The notes under the pieces were generated by a model that made no database searches, was not told where the DNA came from, and saw only the letters and a program-made list of their open reading frames with translations. A stretch of 44,751 bases of DNA. It comes from JACZWZ01 sp036478235. Lineage in GTDB: Bacteria; Actinomycetota; Acidimicrobiia; Spongiisociales; UBA11373. This document shows positions 34,471 through 41,815 of the stretch, piece after piece. The stretch spans positions 1 through 44,751 of the forward strand of contig JAZGDZ010000101.1 in the NCBI GenBank assembly GCA_036478235.1, written 5' to 3'. Position 1 is the first letter of the stretch. Every line of letters starts with the position of its first letter. Position numbers and translations under genes: made by a program.

Positions 34471-35252
34471 GTGACGCGGGTATACCCGCCATGCCACCCG
34501 CGCCACTGACGCTCTCAGCCCTGTTGGGCGTCACCGCGACCGTCGGTGTCGTCCGGCTGGCGTTCGACCCAGATCCCTTCTCGGCCGGCTCCGCGGCCCT
34601 GGTGTCCATCGGCCTCGGCGTGCTCACCGTGGTGACGATTGCCGGCGTTCTGCTTGCTAGAGGACGCTGGTCCAGATGGGTGGCGGCGGCCCTAGCCGGG
34701 GCGTGGCTCGTCGTCGTCGTCGCCGGTGAGCTGGACCTCCTCGGAGGCGCGCTCCTGTTGGGCGCCGCCGCCACCGCCGGAACGGTCGCCGGTCCCTGGC
34801 TGCCGCGCTGGCTCCGTCACCGGCCGGCGGCACAAGGGCCGCCTCCCGCCGCTGCCCTGCTGCTACTCACGCTGATCGCCGCTCCCACCGCCGTCGGGCT
34901 TGCCGAGCCGGCTGATGCCGGCGTCGCCGGCTGGATATTCTCGCTGTGGTGCCTTGGACTCGCCCTGGGGATCGGGCGGGCGTTGAACCCGGCGCTGTGG
35001 GCGGGAAGGATTCTCCACGGGCCGACGGCCGCTGTTTGCAGTGTGCTCCTCGGACTTCCCGGCGGGATCGCGATCAGCGGGCTCGGAGTGCTCCATCTGG
35101 CTCTGCTGTGGCGCCGCGAGGTCCGGCTGGCGGTGAAGCCGTTACTACCGGGACCGTCGCCGGCAGTCCCGATTCCTCCGGAACTGATGGACCCGACCAT
35201 CATGCGAGCCGCGGGGCTCGACGACCGTGGCCGCCCCATGGAGGAATCGTGA
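34467..35252 (+). CDS. Polytopic membrane protein of unknown function
   Basis: A 261-aa protein with about six to seven hydrophobic segments (for example LTLSALLGVTATVGVVRLAF, LVSIGLGVLTVVTIAGVLLA, WVAAALAGAWLVVVVAGELD). I do not recognise a family. The start could be the TTG at 34467, which overlaps the lipoprotein stop, or ATG at 34491. The acidic, Pro-rich C-terminus ends MEES. It is coupled by overlap to a second small membrane protein, so the lipoprotein and these two genes may form one operon and one membrane complex. Confidence 0.7.
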   Translation: MSDAGIPAMPPAPLTLSALLGVTATVGVVRLAFDPDPFSAGSAALVSIGLGVLTVVTIAGVLLARGRWSRWVAAALAGAWLVVVVAGELDLLGGALLLGAAATAGTVAGPWLPRWLRHRPAAQGPPPAAALLLLTLIAAPTAVGLAEPADAGVAGWIFSLWCLGLALGIGRALNPALWAGRILHGPTAAVCSVLLGLPGGIAISGLGVLHLALLWRREVRLAVKPLLPGPSPAVPIPPELMDPTIMRAAGLDDRGRPMEES

Positions 35253-35530
35253 GGAGACTGCCCAACCCCTGGGTTGCCTTGCCGATCGTGATCGCCGCCC
35301 TCGCCGGCGGAATCGTCGGTTTCTTCGTGACCGATGCCTCCTGTGCTCCCGACTCCTGCACGGTGCCGGCGATCCTGGTCGCCGCCGCCGTCGCACTCGG
35401 AGCTGCAGTCGGCATAGGCGTCGTGGCGGTCCTCGCCCTGAAATCGCTTTCGGAATGGAAAGAGCACAGCGAGCGAGAGATTCTCACCGTCACCGAACCC
35501 GAGGAGCCTGCGGGTCCTCCGACCTGCTGA
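35249..35530 (+). CDS. Small membrane protein, two transmembrane segments
   Basis: A 93-aa protein starting with GTG that overlaps the preceding stop (GTGA). Two hydrophobic segments (PWVALPIVIAALAGGIVGFF and AILVAAAVALGAAVGIGVVA) flank a short loop DASCAPDSCT with two Cys, which would lie on the outside if the N-terminus is in the cytoplasm and could form a disulfide. The C-terminus is charged. No family is recognised. Confidence 0.65.
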   Translation: MRRLPNPWVALPIVIAALAGGIVGFFVTDASCAPDSCTVPAILVAAAVALGAAVGIGVVAVLALKSLSEWKEHSEREILTVTEPEEPAGPPTC

Positions 35531-35555
35531 TTGGCTGCGACCCGACCGGTCGTCC

Positions 35556-36800
35556 CTAGTCGTGTGCGGTGAACACCAGTGACACGTTGTGACCGCCGAA
35601 TCCAAACGAATTGGTCATGGCGGTCTCGACTCCGACTTCACGCGCCTCGTTGGGTACGTAGTCGAGATCACACTCCGGATCCGGAGTCGTGTAGTTGATC
35701 GTCGGCGGCACGATCCCGTCTCGGATCGCCAGGATGCAGACCAGGGACTCGAGGGCACCGGCACCGCCCAGAAGGTGTCCGGTCATCGACTTGGTAGACG
35801 AGATCGGTACGTCGTAGGCGCCCCCGCCGAACACAGACTTGATCGCTGCGGTCTCGGTGGAGTCGTTGGCGACGGTCGAGGTGCCGTGGGCGTTGATGTA
35901 GTCGATCGCCGAAGATTCGACCCCGGCGTGGTCGAGCGCATGCTGCATGGCCCGGGCAGCACCTCCTCCACCGGGCCTGGGCAGAGTCACGTGATATCCG
36001 TCGGAGGACATCCCGTAGCCGATCACCTCGCCGTAGATCTTCGCCCGACGCGCCAGGGCGTGGCCGCGCTCCTCAAGGATCAGCGTGGCCGCCCCCTCCC
36101 CCATGACGAACCCGTCGCGGTCGGCATCGAACGGACGGCTGGCACCCTGGGGGTCGTCGTTGTTGAGCGAGAGGGCACGCGACTGGGAGAAGCCGGCGAC
36201 GGCGAACTCGCAGACCGGAGCCTCGGCTCCTCCGGCGACCATTACGTCGGCGGCACCCCGCTTGATTATCTCGGCCGCATCTCCAATGGCATTCGCCGAG
36301 GCGGCGCAGGCGGTGACAGTGCAGGTGTTGGGCCCGAAGAGGTTGTAGCGGATCGACACCAGTCCTGCCGCCATGTTCGAGATGATTTGGGTGATCGTGA
36401 GCGGACTCACCCGGCCGGGTCCACGCTCCCGCATCGTGTCGATTCCGTCCTGGAACGAGATCATGCCCCCGATTCCCGAGCCGACAACGACGCCCGCCCG
36501 AAGGGCCTCGGGATCGTCCTCCTCATACGAGATCCCGGCGTCGGTGAGCGCTTGGTCGGTTGCGGCCCAGAACAGCTGGCCGTACCGATCGAGCCGGCGG
36601 GCCTCTTTGCGCTCGATGTACTCCTCGGGATCGAAGTCTTTGACTTCGGCGGCGAAATGCACCTTCATCTCGGAGGCGTCGAAGGCGGTGATCTCCCCAA
36701 CGCCTGAGATACCATCGAGAGCCGCTCTCCAGAAGGACTCGACGTCCCTGCCGAGCGGATTGATGGTTCCGAGGCCGGTGACGACCACGCGCCGCGTCAT
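35556..36800 (-). CDS. fabF: 3-oxoacyl-ACP synthase II (FabF)
   Basis: A beta-ketoacyl-ACP synthase of the elongating type that condenses malonyl-ACP with acyl-ACP. The 414-aa protein shows the nucleophile Cys165 in NTCTVTACAASANAIGDAAE, the first His in INAHGTSTVANDSTE, KSMTGHLLGGAGA with the second His, and the C-terminal TNSFGFGGHNVSLVF. It ends the fabD-fabH-fabG-acpP-fabF operon, starting 2 bases after acpP. There is no sign of a KR or other fused domain. Confidence 0.96.
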   Translation of the reverse strand: MTRRVVVTGLGTINPLGRDVESFWRAALDGISGVGEITAFDASEMKVHFAAEVKDFDPEEYIERKEARRLDRYGQLFWAATDQALTDAGISYEEDDPEALRAGVVVGSGIGGMISFQDGIDTMRERGPGRVSPLTITQIISNMAAGLVSIRYNLFGPNTCTVTACAASANAIGDAAEIIKRGAADVMVAGGAEAPVCEFAVAGFSQSRALSLNNDDPQGASRPFDADRDGFVMGEGAATLILEERGHALARRAKIYGEVIGYGMSSDGYHVTLPRPGGGGAARAMQHALDHAGVESSAIDYINAHGTSTVANDSTETAAIKSVFGGGAYDVPISSTKSMTGHLLGGAGALESLVCILAIRDGIVPPTINYTTPDPECDLDYVPNEAREVGVETAMTNSFGFGGHNVSLVFTAHD

Positions 36801-36802
36801 CG

Positions 36803-37048
36803 TCAGTCCCCGAGTTTCTCCATGACGACGTCGACGGCCCCGCCGACCGTGGTGATCTCCTCGGCCTCCTCGTCGGGGATGGCGACGCCGAAATTGTCCT
36901 CGAGCGCCATCAACAGTTCTACGACGCCGAGAGAGTCGACTTCGAGATCCTCCTCGAATGTCGCTTCCATTCTGATCTTGTCCCGGTCGAGACCGAGCTC
37001 GTCGACCAGCAGGTCGGTCATCTTGGCTTCGACTTCAGCCCTGTCCAT
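36803..37048 (-). CDS. acpP: Acyl carrier protein
   Basis: An 81-aa acidic ACP. The 4'-phosphopantetheine attachment site is Ser39 in EEDLEVDSLGVVELLMALED. The helix pattern and the C-terminal EEITTVGGAVDVVMEKL are typical. It carries the growing acyl chain for FabD, FabH, FabG and FabF encoded beside it. Confidence 0.96.
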   Translation of the reverse strand: MDRAEVEAKMTDLLVDELGLDRDKIRMEATFEEDLEVDSLGVVELLMALEDNFGVAIPDEEAEEITTVGGAVDVVMEKLGD

Positions 37049-37104
37049 GGATTGTGCTCCCTGTTTTCCGTCGTCATTTCTGGCTTCTTAAAGAGCTTCG
37101 CAGC

Positions 37105-37842
37105 TCAAAAGGCGAGGCCGCCGTCCACCACCAGCACCTGGCCGGTGACGTAGGCGGCGGCATCCGATGCAAGATAACCGACGGCCGCCGCCACTTCCTG
37201 CGGCGTGCCGAACCTCCCCGAGACGATGGCCGCAAGAATGGCCTGTCTCACATCCTCTCCAAGATGGTCGGTCAAGTCCGTCTCGATGAAACCGGGGGCA
37301 ACGGCGTTTGCCGTGATCCCCCGGGAACCGACCTCCTTTGCCACCGACTTGGTGAAACCGATGAGCCCCGCCTTGGCGGCGGCGTAGTTGGTCTGCCCCG
37401 GATTACCGGAAATGCCGGCCACCGAGGCAATGTTGACGATCCGCCCCCAGCGCGCCTTCACCATGCCCCGCAGCACCGCCCTGGTGCACAGATAGGCCGA
37501 CGTGAGGTTGGTCCGGATCACTGCGTCCCAGGTCTCGGGCTTCATCCGCAACAGCAGGTCATCGGCGGTCACCCCGGCATTGTTCACGAGCACTGCAACC
37601 GGGCCGAGTTGCTTCTCCGTTACGGCGAGCATGGCGGCCACGTCGTCGACGTCGCCAACATCCGCTCCGACCGCCACCGCGCTTCCTCCGGAATTGCGGA
37701 TCGTCGCGACCACATCCTCGGCGGCATCACGCTGCGACCGATAGTTGACTGCCACCGCATGCCCCATCCCGGCGAGATGCTCGGCGATCGCCCGCCCAAT
37801 TCCCCGCGACGCTCCCGTCACCAGTGCGACCCGATCGGCCAT
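37105..37842 (-). CDS. fabG: 3-oxoacyl-ACP reductase (FabG)
   Basis: An NADPH-dependent SDR that reduces 3-oxoacyl-ACP. The 245-aa protein has TGASRGIG at 9-16, NNAG at 87-90, and Ser140, Tyr153, Lys157 in NIASVAG and NYAAAKAGLIGFTKSVAKE. The C-terminal TGQVLVVDGGLAF is characteristic of FabG. The ATG overlaps the fabH stop by one base. A gap of 56 bases separates it from acpP. Confidence 0.94.
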   Translation of the reverse strand: MADRVALVTGASRGIGRAIAEHLAGMGHAVAVNYRSQRDAAEDVVATIRNSGGSAVAVGADVGDVDDVAAMLAVTEKQLGPVAVLVNNAGVTADDLLLRMKPETWDAVIRTNLTSAYLCTRAVLRGMVKARWGRIVNIASVAGISGNPGQTNYAAAKAGLIGFTKSVAKEVGSRGITANAVAPGFIETDLTDHLGEDVRQAILAAIVSGRFGTPQEVAAAVGYLASDAAAYVTGQVLVVDGGLAF

Positions 37843-38918
37843 CAAATTCCGACGCCGTGGAGCGCGATGTTGCCCGCGAGCAACTCGAGCGCGGTTGCCT
37901 CGTTCGGGGGGAGCTCGGCATCCGACTCTCCAAGCGGCTCGACGCGCGACCCCCATCGGTAGACCGCGGCGGCCCAAGTGAACCCACCGCCGAATGCGGT
38001 AAACACGATCGTCGCCCCCGGCTCGATCTTCCCCTCCTCGAGTGCCTCGGTGAGGGCGATCGGGATTGTCGCAGACGAGGTATTGCCGTATGAGGCGATG
38101 TTGACGTAGACCCGCTCCGGTTCGAGCTCGAGGCGACGCGCCGTGGCATCGATGATCCGCACGTTGGCCTGGTGCGGGATGAGCAGGTCCACGTCGTCGA
38201 AGCTGAGGCCCGCCTCGGCGACCACCCTCGCCGAGGAATCCCCCATGGCCGTCACGGCGCGCCGGAAGACGTCGCGCCCCTCCATGAGGATGCTCGACAA
38301 CTCCGTCTCGTCGGGCCGTCCCTCGGTGCCCGACCCCGGTACGCAGAGCAGGTCGCCGGCCGTCCCGTCCGACCCCAGCTCGAAGGAGAGGAGCCCGGCG
38401 CCGTCTTCACTCTCGACGGCCTGAACCACCACGGCCCCGGCCCCGTCGCCGAATAGGACACTGGTGGCGCGGTTTGTGAAATCCAGCCAATAAGAAAGCT
38501 TCTCGGCACCGATTATCAGAACGGTGTCCATCGAACCCGCCTTGATCATCTGATCGGCGGTACCGAGTCCGAAGATGAAGCCGGAGCACGCCGCGTTGAG
38601 ATCCATGCCGGCCGCGTTCGTCGCCCCGATCTTGGCCTGCACCATCGTCGCCGCAGATGGAAGAAGGCGGTCGGGGCTGCATGTGGCGACCAGGATGAGG
38701 TCCAGATCATCTGCGGTGATGCCTGCAGCGGCCAGCGCCCGTTCGGCTGCGACCGCCGACAGGTCGCTCATCTCGACGTGGCTTATCCGCCGCTCCTTGA
38801 TCCCGGTGCGGATCGTGATCCACTCGTCGCTGGTCTCGGTGACCGTCTCCAGATCGCTGTTGCTGAGCACGGCCGGAGGGACGCACTTCCCCCACCCGGT
38901 GATGATGGTGCTTCGCAC
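37842..38918 (-). CDS. fabH: 3-oxoacyl-ACP synthase III (FabH), with a C-terminal extension
   Basis: Initiates fatty-acid synthesis by condensing an acyl-CoA with malonyl-ACP. The 358-aa protein has the active-site Cys111 in MDLNAACSGFIFGLG, the His in LLIPHQANVRIIDATARRL, and the Asn in NIASYGNTSSATIPIAL. After the usual end (VFTAFGGGFTWAAAVYRWG) there is an extra tail of about 35 residues (SRVEPLGESDAELPPNEATA and on), longer than the E. coli enzyme. The GTG at 38918 with a GAGAGGAG upstream was chosen; a GTG 6 codons earlier is possible. Whether it prefers acetyl-CoA or branched primers cannot be read from the sequence. Confidence 0.94.
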   Translation of the reverse strand: MRSTIITGWGKCVPPAVLSNSDLETVTETSDEWITIRTGIKERRISHVEMSDLSAVAAERALAAAGITADDLDLILVATCSPDRLLPSAATMVQAKIGATNAAGMDLNAACSGFIFGLGTADQMIKAGSMDTVLIIGAEKLSYWLDFTNRATSVLFGDGAGAVVVQAVESEDGAGLLSFELGSDGTAGDLLCVPGSGTEGRPDETELSSILMEGRDVFRRAVTAMGDSSARVVAEAGLSFDDVDLLIPHQANVRIIDATARRLELEPERVYVNIASYGNTSSATIPIALTEALEEGKIEPGATIVFTAFGGGFTWAAAVYRWGSRVEPLGESDAELPPNEATALELLAGNIALHGVGI

Positions 38919-38952
38919 CGTGCTGCTCCTCTCCACAACTCCGCCGAACCCC

Positions 38953-39882
38953 TCAGGCGGCGGAGAGTCGCTCCACCGCAGCGTCGACGTCTTCGAGTGA
39001 GGATACGACGACGGGCTCCATTCCCTCTACCGACCTCCTGGCGAGTGCCGCGGTTACATCACCGGGACCCACGTGCACGAAGGTGTCGACGCCTGCCGCG
39101 GCGATGCTCACCAGTGACTCGGAGAAGCGCACCGGAGCGGTGAGCTGGGCGACCAATCCGGCGGCGACGTCCGGACCGAAAGGCCGTGCCGTTGCGTTCG
39201 CCCAGACGGGGAATCGGGCCTCGGCAAACTCGACCGCCGAGACCGCCTCGGCCAGATCGTCCGCCGCCGACGCCATGAAGGGCGAATGGAATGCTCCCGC
39301 CACCTTCAGGAGAACGGCCTTCCGGATTCCGTGGGCAGGGGCGTTCTCCGTCACCCAGGCCAGATCCTCCTCCCCTCCGGCGACGACCACCTGGCCGGGG
39401 GCATTGATGTTGGCGACCCAGAGCCGCCCGCCCGATTCGCGGCGTGCCGCGACCAGCTCCTCGGCGGCCATCAGGTCACCGCCGATCAGCGCCGCCATTC
39501 CGCTCCGCTCCCGGTCGGCGGCGACGGCCATCGCTCTCCCCCGAGCGGCGACGAGCTCCAGCCCGTCGAGGAATCCAAGCGCTCCAGAAGCGCTGAGGGC
39601 GATGTATTCGCCCAGCGAGTGCCCGGCGCCGGCCGCAGGGGCTGTCTCGAGCCTCTCGGCCAGCTCGAGCCAGAGGGCGTATGCGGTCGCGTACAGGGCC
39701 GGCTGGGCGTTCTCGGTACGGGTCAACAGGTCTTCGGGCCCGCCGAGACACATCTCGGCCAGCGACCACCCGAGCACGGCGTCGGCCGCCTCACCGAGCA
39801 GGTCGGCGCGGACTTCGAACAGGTCGGCCCCCATTCCAACGAACTGGCTGCCCTGTCCGGGAAACAGAATTGCGTACGACAC
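38953..39882 (-). CDS. fabD: Malonyl-CoA:ACP acyltransferase (FabD)
   Basis: Loads malonate onto ACP. The 309-aa protein starts with the typical MSYAILFPGQGSQFVGMGAD, has the nucleophile Ser89 in GHSLGEYIAL, the QPAL segment, and the second catalytic His in VAGAFHSPFM. It begins with GTG and is the first gene of the fab operon. Confidence 0.95.
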   Translation of the reverse strand: MSYAILFPGQGSQFVGMGADLFEVRADLLGEAADAVLGWSLAEMCLGGPEDLLTRTENAQPALYATAYALWLELAERLETAPAAGAGHSLGEYIALSASGALGFLDGLELVAARGRAMAVAADRERSGMAALIGGDLMAAEELVAARRESGGRLWVANINAPGQVVVAGGEEDLAWVTENAPAHGIRKAVLLKVAGAFHSPFMASAADDLAEAVSAVEFAEARFPVWANATARPFGPDVAAGLVAQLTAPVRFSESLVSIAAAGVDTFVHVGPGDVTAALARRSVEGMEPVVVSSLEDVDAAVERLSAA

Positions 39883-39932
39883 GGGACCTCTAACGGCTGG
39901 GACGGAAGTCTATTGGGCATGCCGCAGGGGGA

Positions 39933-40619
39933 TCAGGTCGCCCAACGGCCGGCGTGCTTCACCTCGATCCCGCCCAAGGCCACGAGGGCCCTCACCTCGA
40001 GACGCGGAGCGCCCGACCCGATGGCAGATCGATCGGTCGTGTCGTCCCATCCCCCCAGGATCGGAATGCCCCTCACATCGACCAGCCAACCGCGTGGAAC
40101 GAGCACCGTGATGCTGCCCAACACGGCGGTCGCGTCCACCACCGCACCGGTAGCGATGGGCGTTGCCTCGCTCAGGTCGAGTGTCACTCCTCCGAGCACC
40201 GCGGTGAGTGATCCATGGCGAAAGCTCTTCGAGCGGGTTTCAACTCGAACCGCCGACAGCACGGCCATGCCGTCGACGGCGTCGAGTACCGGCGTCCCCC
40301 GCACCGAACGCCTCCCCCACCCGAATGCCAGCCACCCGCCGGCGACGATGAGAGCAACGGGCCACACCAGGTCCCAGGTGCCCGATCCGAACACCTCGGT
40401 CGTGATCGCCAGCAAGATGGCTCCAGCACCGATCAACACCAGCGCCCCGGGAGTGATGCGACGGCGATCGAGGGAGTGGAAGAAACCCAGGCCGATCACC
40501 GCCGAGGGCCACCAGGAGACGATGGTTGGGCCGGCATCGAGGACCTCGCTCGCATCCAGCATGAAGAGGACGCCGACGGTCACGAGCATCGCCCCCACGA
40601 ACATCCTCCCGGCGTTCAC
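39933..40619 (-). CDS. LiaF-like membrane protein (DUF5668-type N-terminus)
   Basis: A 228-aa protein with four short hydrophobic segments in the N-terminal half (for example MFVGAMLVTVGVLFML and LVWPVALIVAGGWLAF), a pattern of LiaF/DUF5668 proteins. The C-terminal half (about residues 110-228) is beta-rich: SLTAVLGGVTLDLSEA, AVVDATAVLGSITVLVPRGW and ALVALGGIEVKH, matching the repeated 'f.G...dL..a' and 'p..w.v' pattern of the LiaF C-terminal domain. LiaF proteins regulate envelope-stress kinases, but no kinase is nearby. The GTG start overlaps the preceding stop (GTGA). Confidence 0.78.
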   Translation of the reverse strand: MNAGRMFVGAMLVTVGVLFMLDASEVLDAGPTIVSWWPSAVIGLGFFHSLDRRRITPGALVLIGAGAILLAITTEVFGSGTWDLVWPVALIVAGGWLAFGWGRRSVRGTPVLDAVDGMAVLSAVRVETRSKSFRHGSLTAVLGGVTLDLSEATPIATGAVVDATAVLGSITVLVPRGWLVDVRGIPILGGWDDTTDRSAIGSGAPRLEVRALVALGGIEVKHAGRWAT

Positions 40620-40975
40620 GAACCGAACCGGAGCAGGCGCCGCAGCGACCTGGGGACGAAGCTGCTCACCGTCTCGACGACACCGAGCAAGACATCGAGG
40701 CTGCCCGCTGAGCCCTCCCAGTGCTCGGCCACGACTTCCTCGCCGGCGGCCTCAACCAGCGACTGGAAGGCGGCGCCGACGATCACCACATCATCGACCC
40801 GCCCGATGACGGGAATCCGGTCGGGGATCAAGTCGAACGGCAGCAACGCATAGGCCAAGGCCGCAACCATCGCAGCTCGACGCCGCTCATCCACCCGTTC
40901 GTCGCGCACCAACCGGTAGACGAGCTGCAGGCTGGCGGGAACCGCCTTCACCACCTCGAGGAACTTCTCTCTCAA
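40616..40975 (-). CDS. DUF1232 (YkvA-type) protein
   Basis: A 119-aa protein with the DUF1232 core AALAYALLPFDLIPDRIPVI followed by GRVDDVVIVGAAFQSLV. The N-terminus (MREKFLEVVKAVPASLQLVY) is amphipathic. The start is TTG at 40975. Function is unknown. It is coupled by overlap to the LiaF-like gene. Confidence 0.82.
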   Translation of the reverse strand: MREKFLEVVKAVPASLQLVYRLVRDERVDERRRAAMVAALAYALLPFDLIPDRIPVIGRVDDVVIVGAAFQSLVEAAGEEVVAEHWEGSAGSLDVLLGVVETVSSFVPRSLRRLLRFGS

Positions 40976-41095
40976 CCCTCCACCTCTCTCGTTGCCAAGG
41001 CGGCGCCCACGGGTCCTGCAGCCCCCCCAGCGCCGCAGGTCTCACCGGGGATTCAACCACCGTAGAGCCCTCGGCTATCTCTAGGTTCAACAGTG

Positions 41096-41145
41096 GGAAT
41101 TTCTGAGTCGTATAGTATCAAGTTAGGGTATATGATTGATGGCAG
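41096..41145 (+). promoter_or_regulatory. AT-rich promoter region of hsp20
   Basis: This stretch is conspicuously AT-rich for the window. It contains TATAGT (41111-41116) and TATGAT (41131-41136), either of which could be a -10 box, and no clear -35 box at standard spacing. I see neither a CIRCE element nor a clear HspR (HAIR) site. From the TATGAT box the leader to the ATG would be about 32 bases. The rest of the gap 40976-41095 shows nothing recognisable. Confidence 0.35.
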
Positions 41146-41174
41146 CAAAACTCAACCAGACTGGAGGTTCCCCC

Positions 41175-41585
41175 ATGGATCTCGTCCGATTCGATCCATT
41201 CTCGATGTTCCGCGAGTTCGACCGGATGATCGACCGCTCCCCGGCTTCCCGAGGCTGGGTCCCCCGAGTGGATGTGCTCGATCGAGAGCAGGACATCCTG
41301 ATCCGCGTCGACGTCGCAGGCATCGACCCGAACGACATAAACGTCACCGTCGAGGATCGCACGCTGACGATCAGCGGTACCCGCGAACTCGAAGAGACGA
41401 CCGACGAGAACGGATACCACCGCCGTGAGATCTTCACCGGCGCGTTCAGGCGGACACTGGTGCTCCCCGCAGGATTGGACGCGGGTGAGATCAAGGCGTC
41501 GGCCGACAACGGGATCCTCGAGGTCGTCGTCCCCCGCAGGCCGGAGGTGTTGCCCCGCAAGGTGAAGATCGACGTCGCCGACTGA
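41175..41585 (+). CDS. Small heat-shock protein, Hsp20/alpha-crystallin family
   Basis: An ATP-independent holdase. The 136-aa protein starts MDLVRFDPFSMFREFDRMID, a typical bacterial Hsp20 N-terminus. The alpha-crystallin domain spans about residues 35-125: VPRVDVLDREQDILIRVDVA, LTISGTRELEE, FTGAFRRTLVLPAGLD, and the conserved A-x-x-x-N-G-I-L in ASADNGILEVVVPRR. No IxI tail is seen after it. GGAGG lies 7 bases before the ATG at 41175. It is convergent with an ArsA-type gene whose protein ends in an HSP20-like domain. Confidence 0.93.
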   Translation: MDLVRFDPFSMFREFDRMIDRSPASRGWVPRVDVLDREQDILIRVDVAGIDPNDINVTVEDRTLTISGTRELEETTDENGYHRREIFTGAFRRTLVLPAGLDAGEIKASADNGILEVVVPRRPEVLPRKVKIDVAD

Positions 41586-41604
41586 TCCGTCGCCTGGGAG
41601 CCCG

Positions 41605-41630
41605 GGGGGCCCGCCGCGCCGCGGGCCCCC
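41605..41630. terminator. GC-rich terminator between hsp20 and the convergent small gene
   Basis: GGGGGCCCGC (41605-41614) pairs perfectly with GCGGGCCCCC (41621-41630) around a 6-base loop, 20 bases after the hsp20 stop and 12 bases beyond the stop of the minus-strand small gene. It has no T-tract, so it may act in both directions. Confidence 0.65.
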
Positions 41631-41641
41631 GACGCGTTTGA

Positions 41642-41815
41642 TCACTCGACCTCGATCCGCTCCGGTCCGGTATCGTCGGTGTCGTCCCCCTCCGCTGCGC
41701 CCAACTCCTCGAGAAACGCGCTGATCCCTTCGATCACCTCGATCGCCGCCTTCATCAGGTGTACGGCGGCGCGCTGTAGCCCGCGCCGGGCTGCTTCGCT
41801 CAGCTCGTCACTCAT
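41642..41815 (-). CDS. Small 57-aa protein coupled to the ArsA-type ATPase
   Basis: ATG at 41815, overlapping the ArsA stop by 8 bases. The sequence starts MSDELSEAARRGLQRAAVHL, continues as an amphipathic helix (MKAAIEVIEGISAFLEELGA) and ends in an acidic tail. I do not recognise the family. The tight overlap, the convincing helix and the terminator just behind it support a real gene. It could be a small partner of the ATPase or Hsp20. Confidence 0.6.
   Translation of the reverse strand: MSDELSEAARRGLQRAAVHLMKAAIEVIEGISAFLEELGAAEGDDTDDTGPERIEVE

Noticed and set aside
39286..40809. Plus-strand open frame of 507 codons across fabD and the LiaF-like gene
   Set aside because: It crosses two well-supported minus-strand genes, has low-complexity composition and no domain.
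41040..41174. CIRCE or HspR operator before hsp20
   Set aside because: No inverted repeat matching TTAGCACTC-N9-GAGTGCTAA or CTTGAGT-N7-ACTCAAG could be found by eye.
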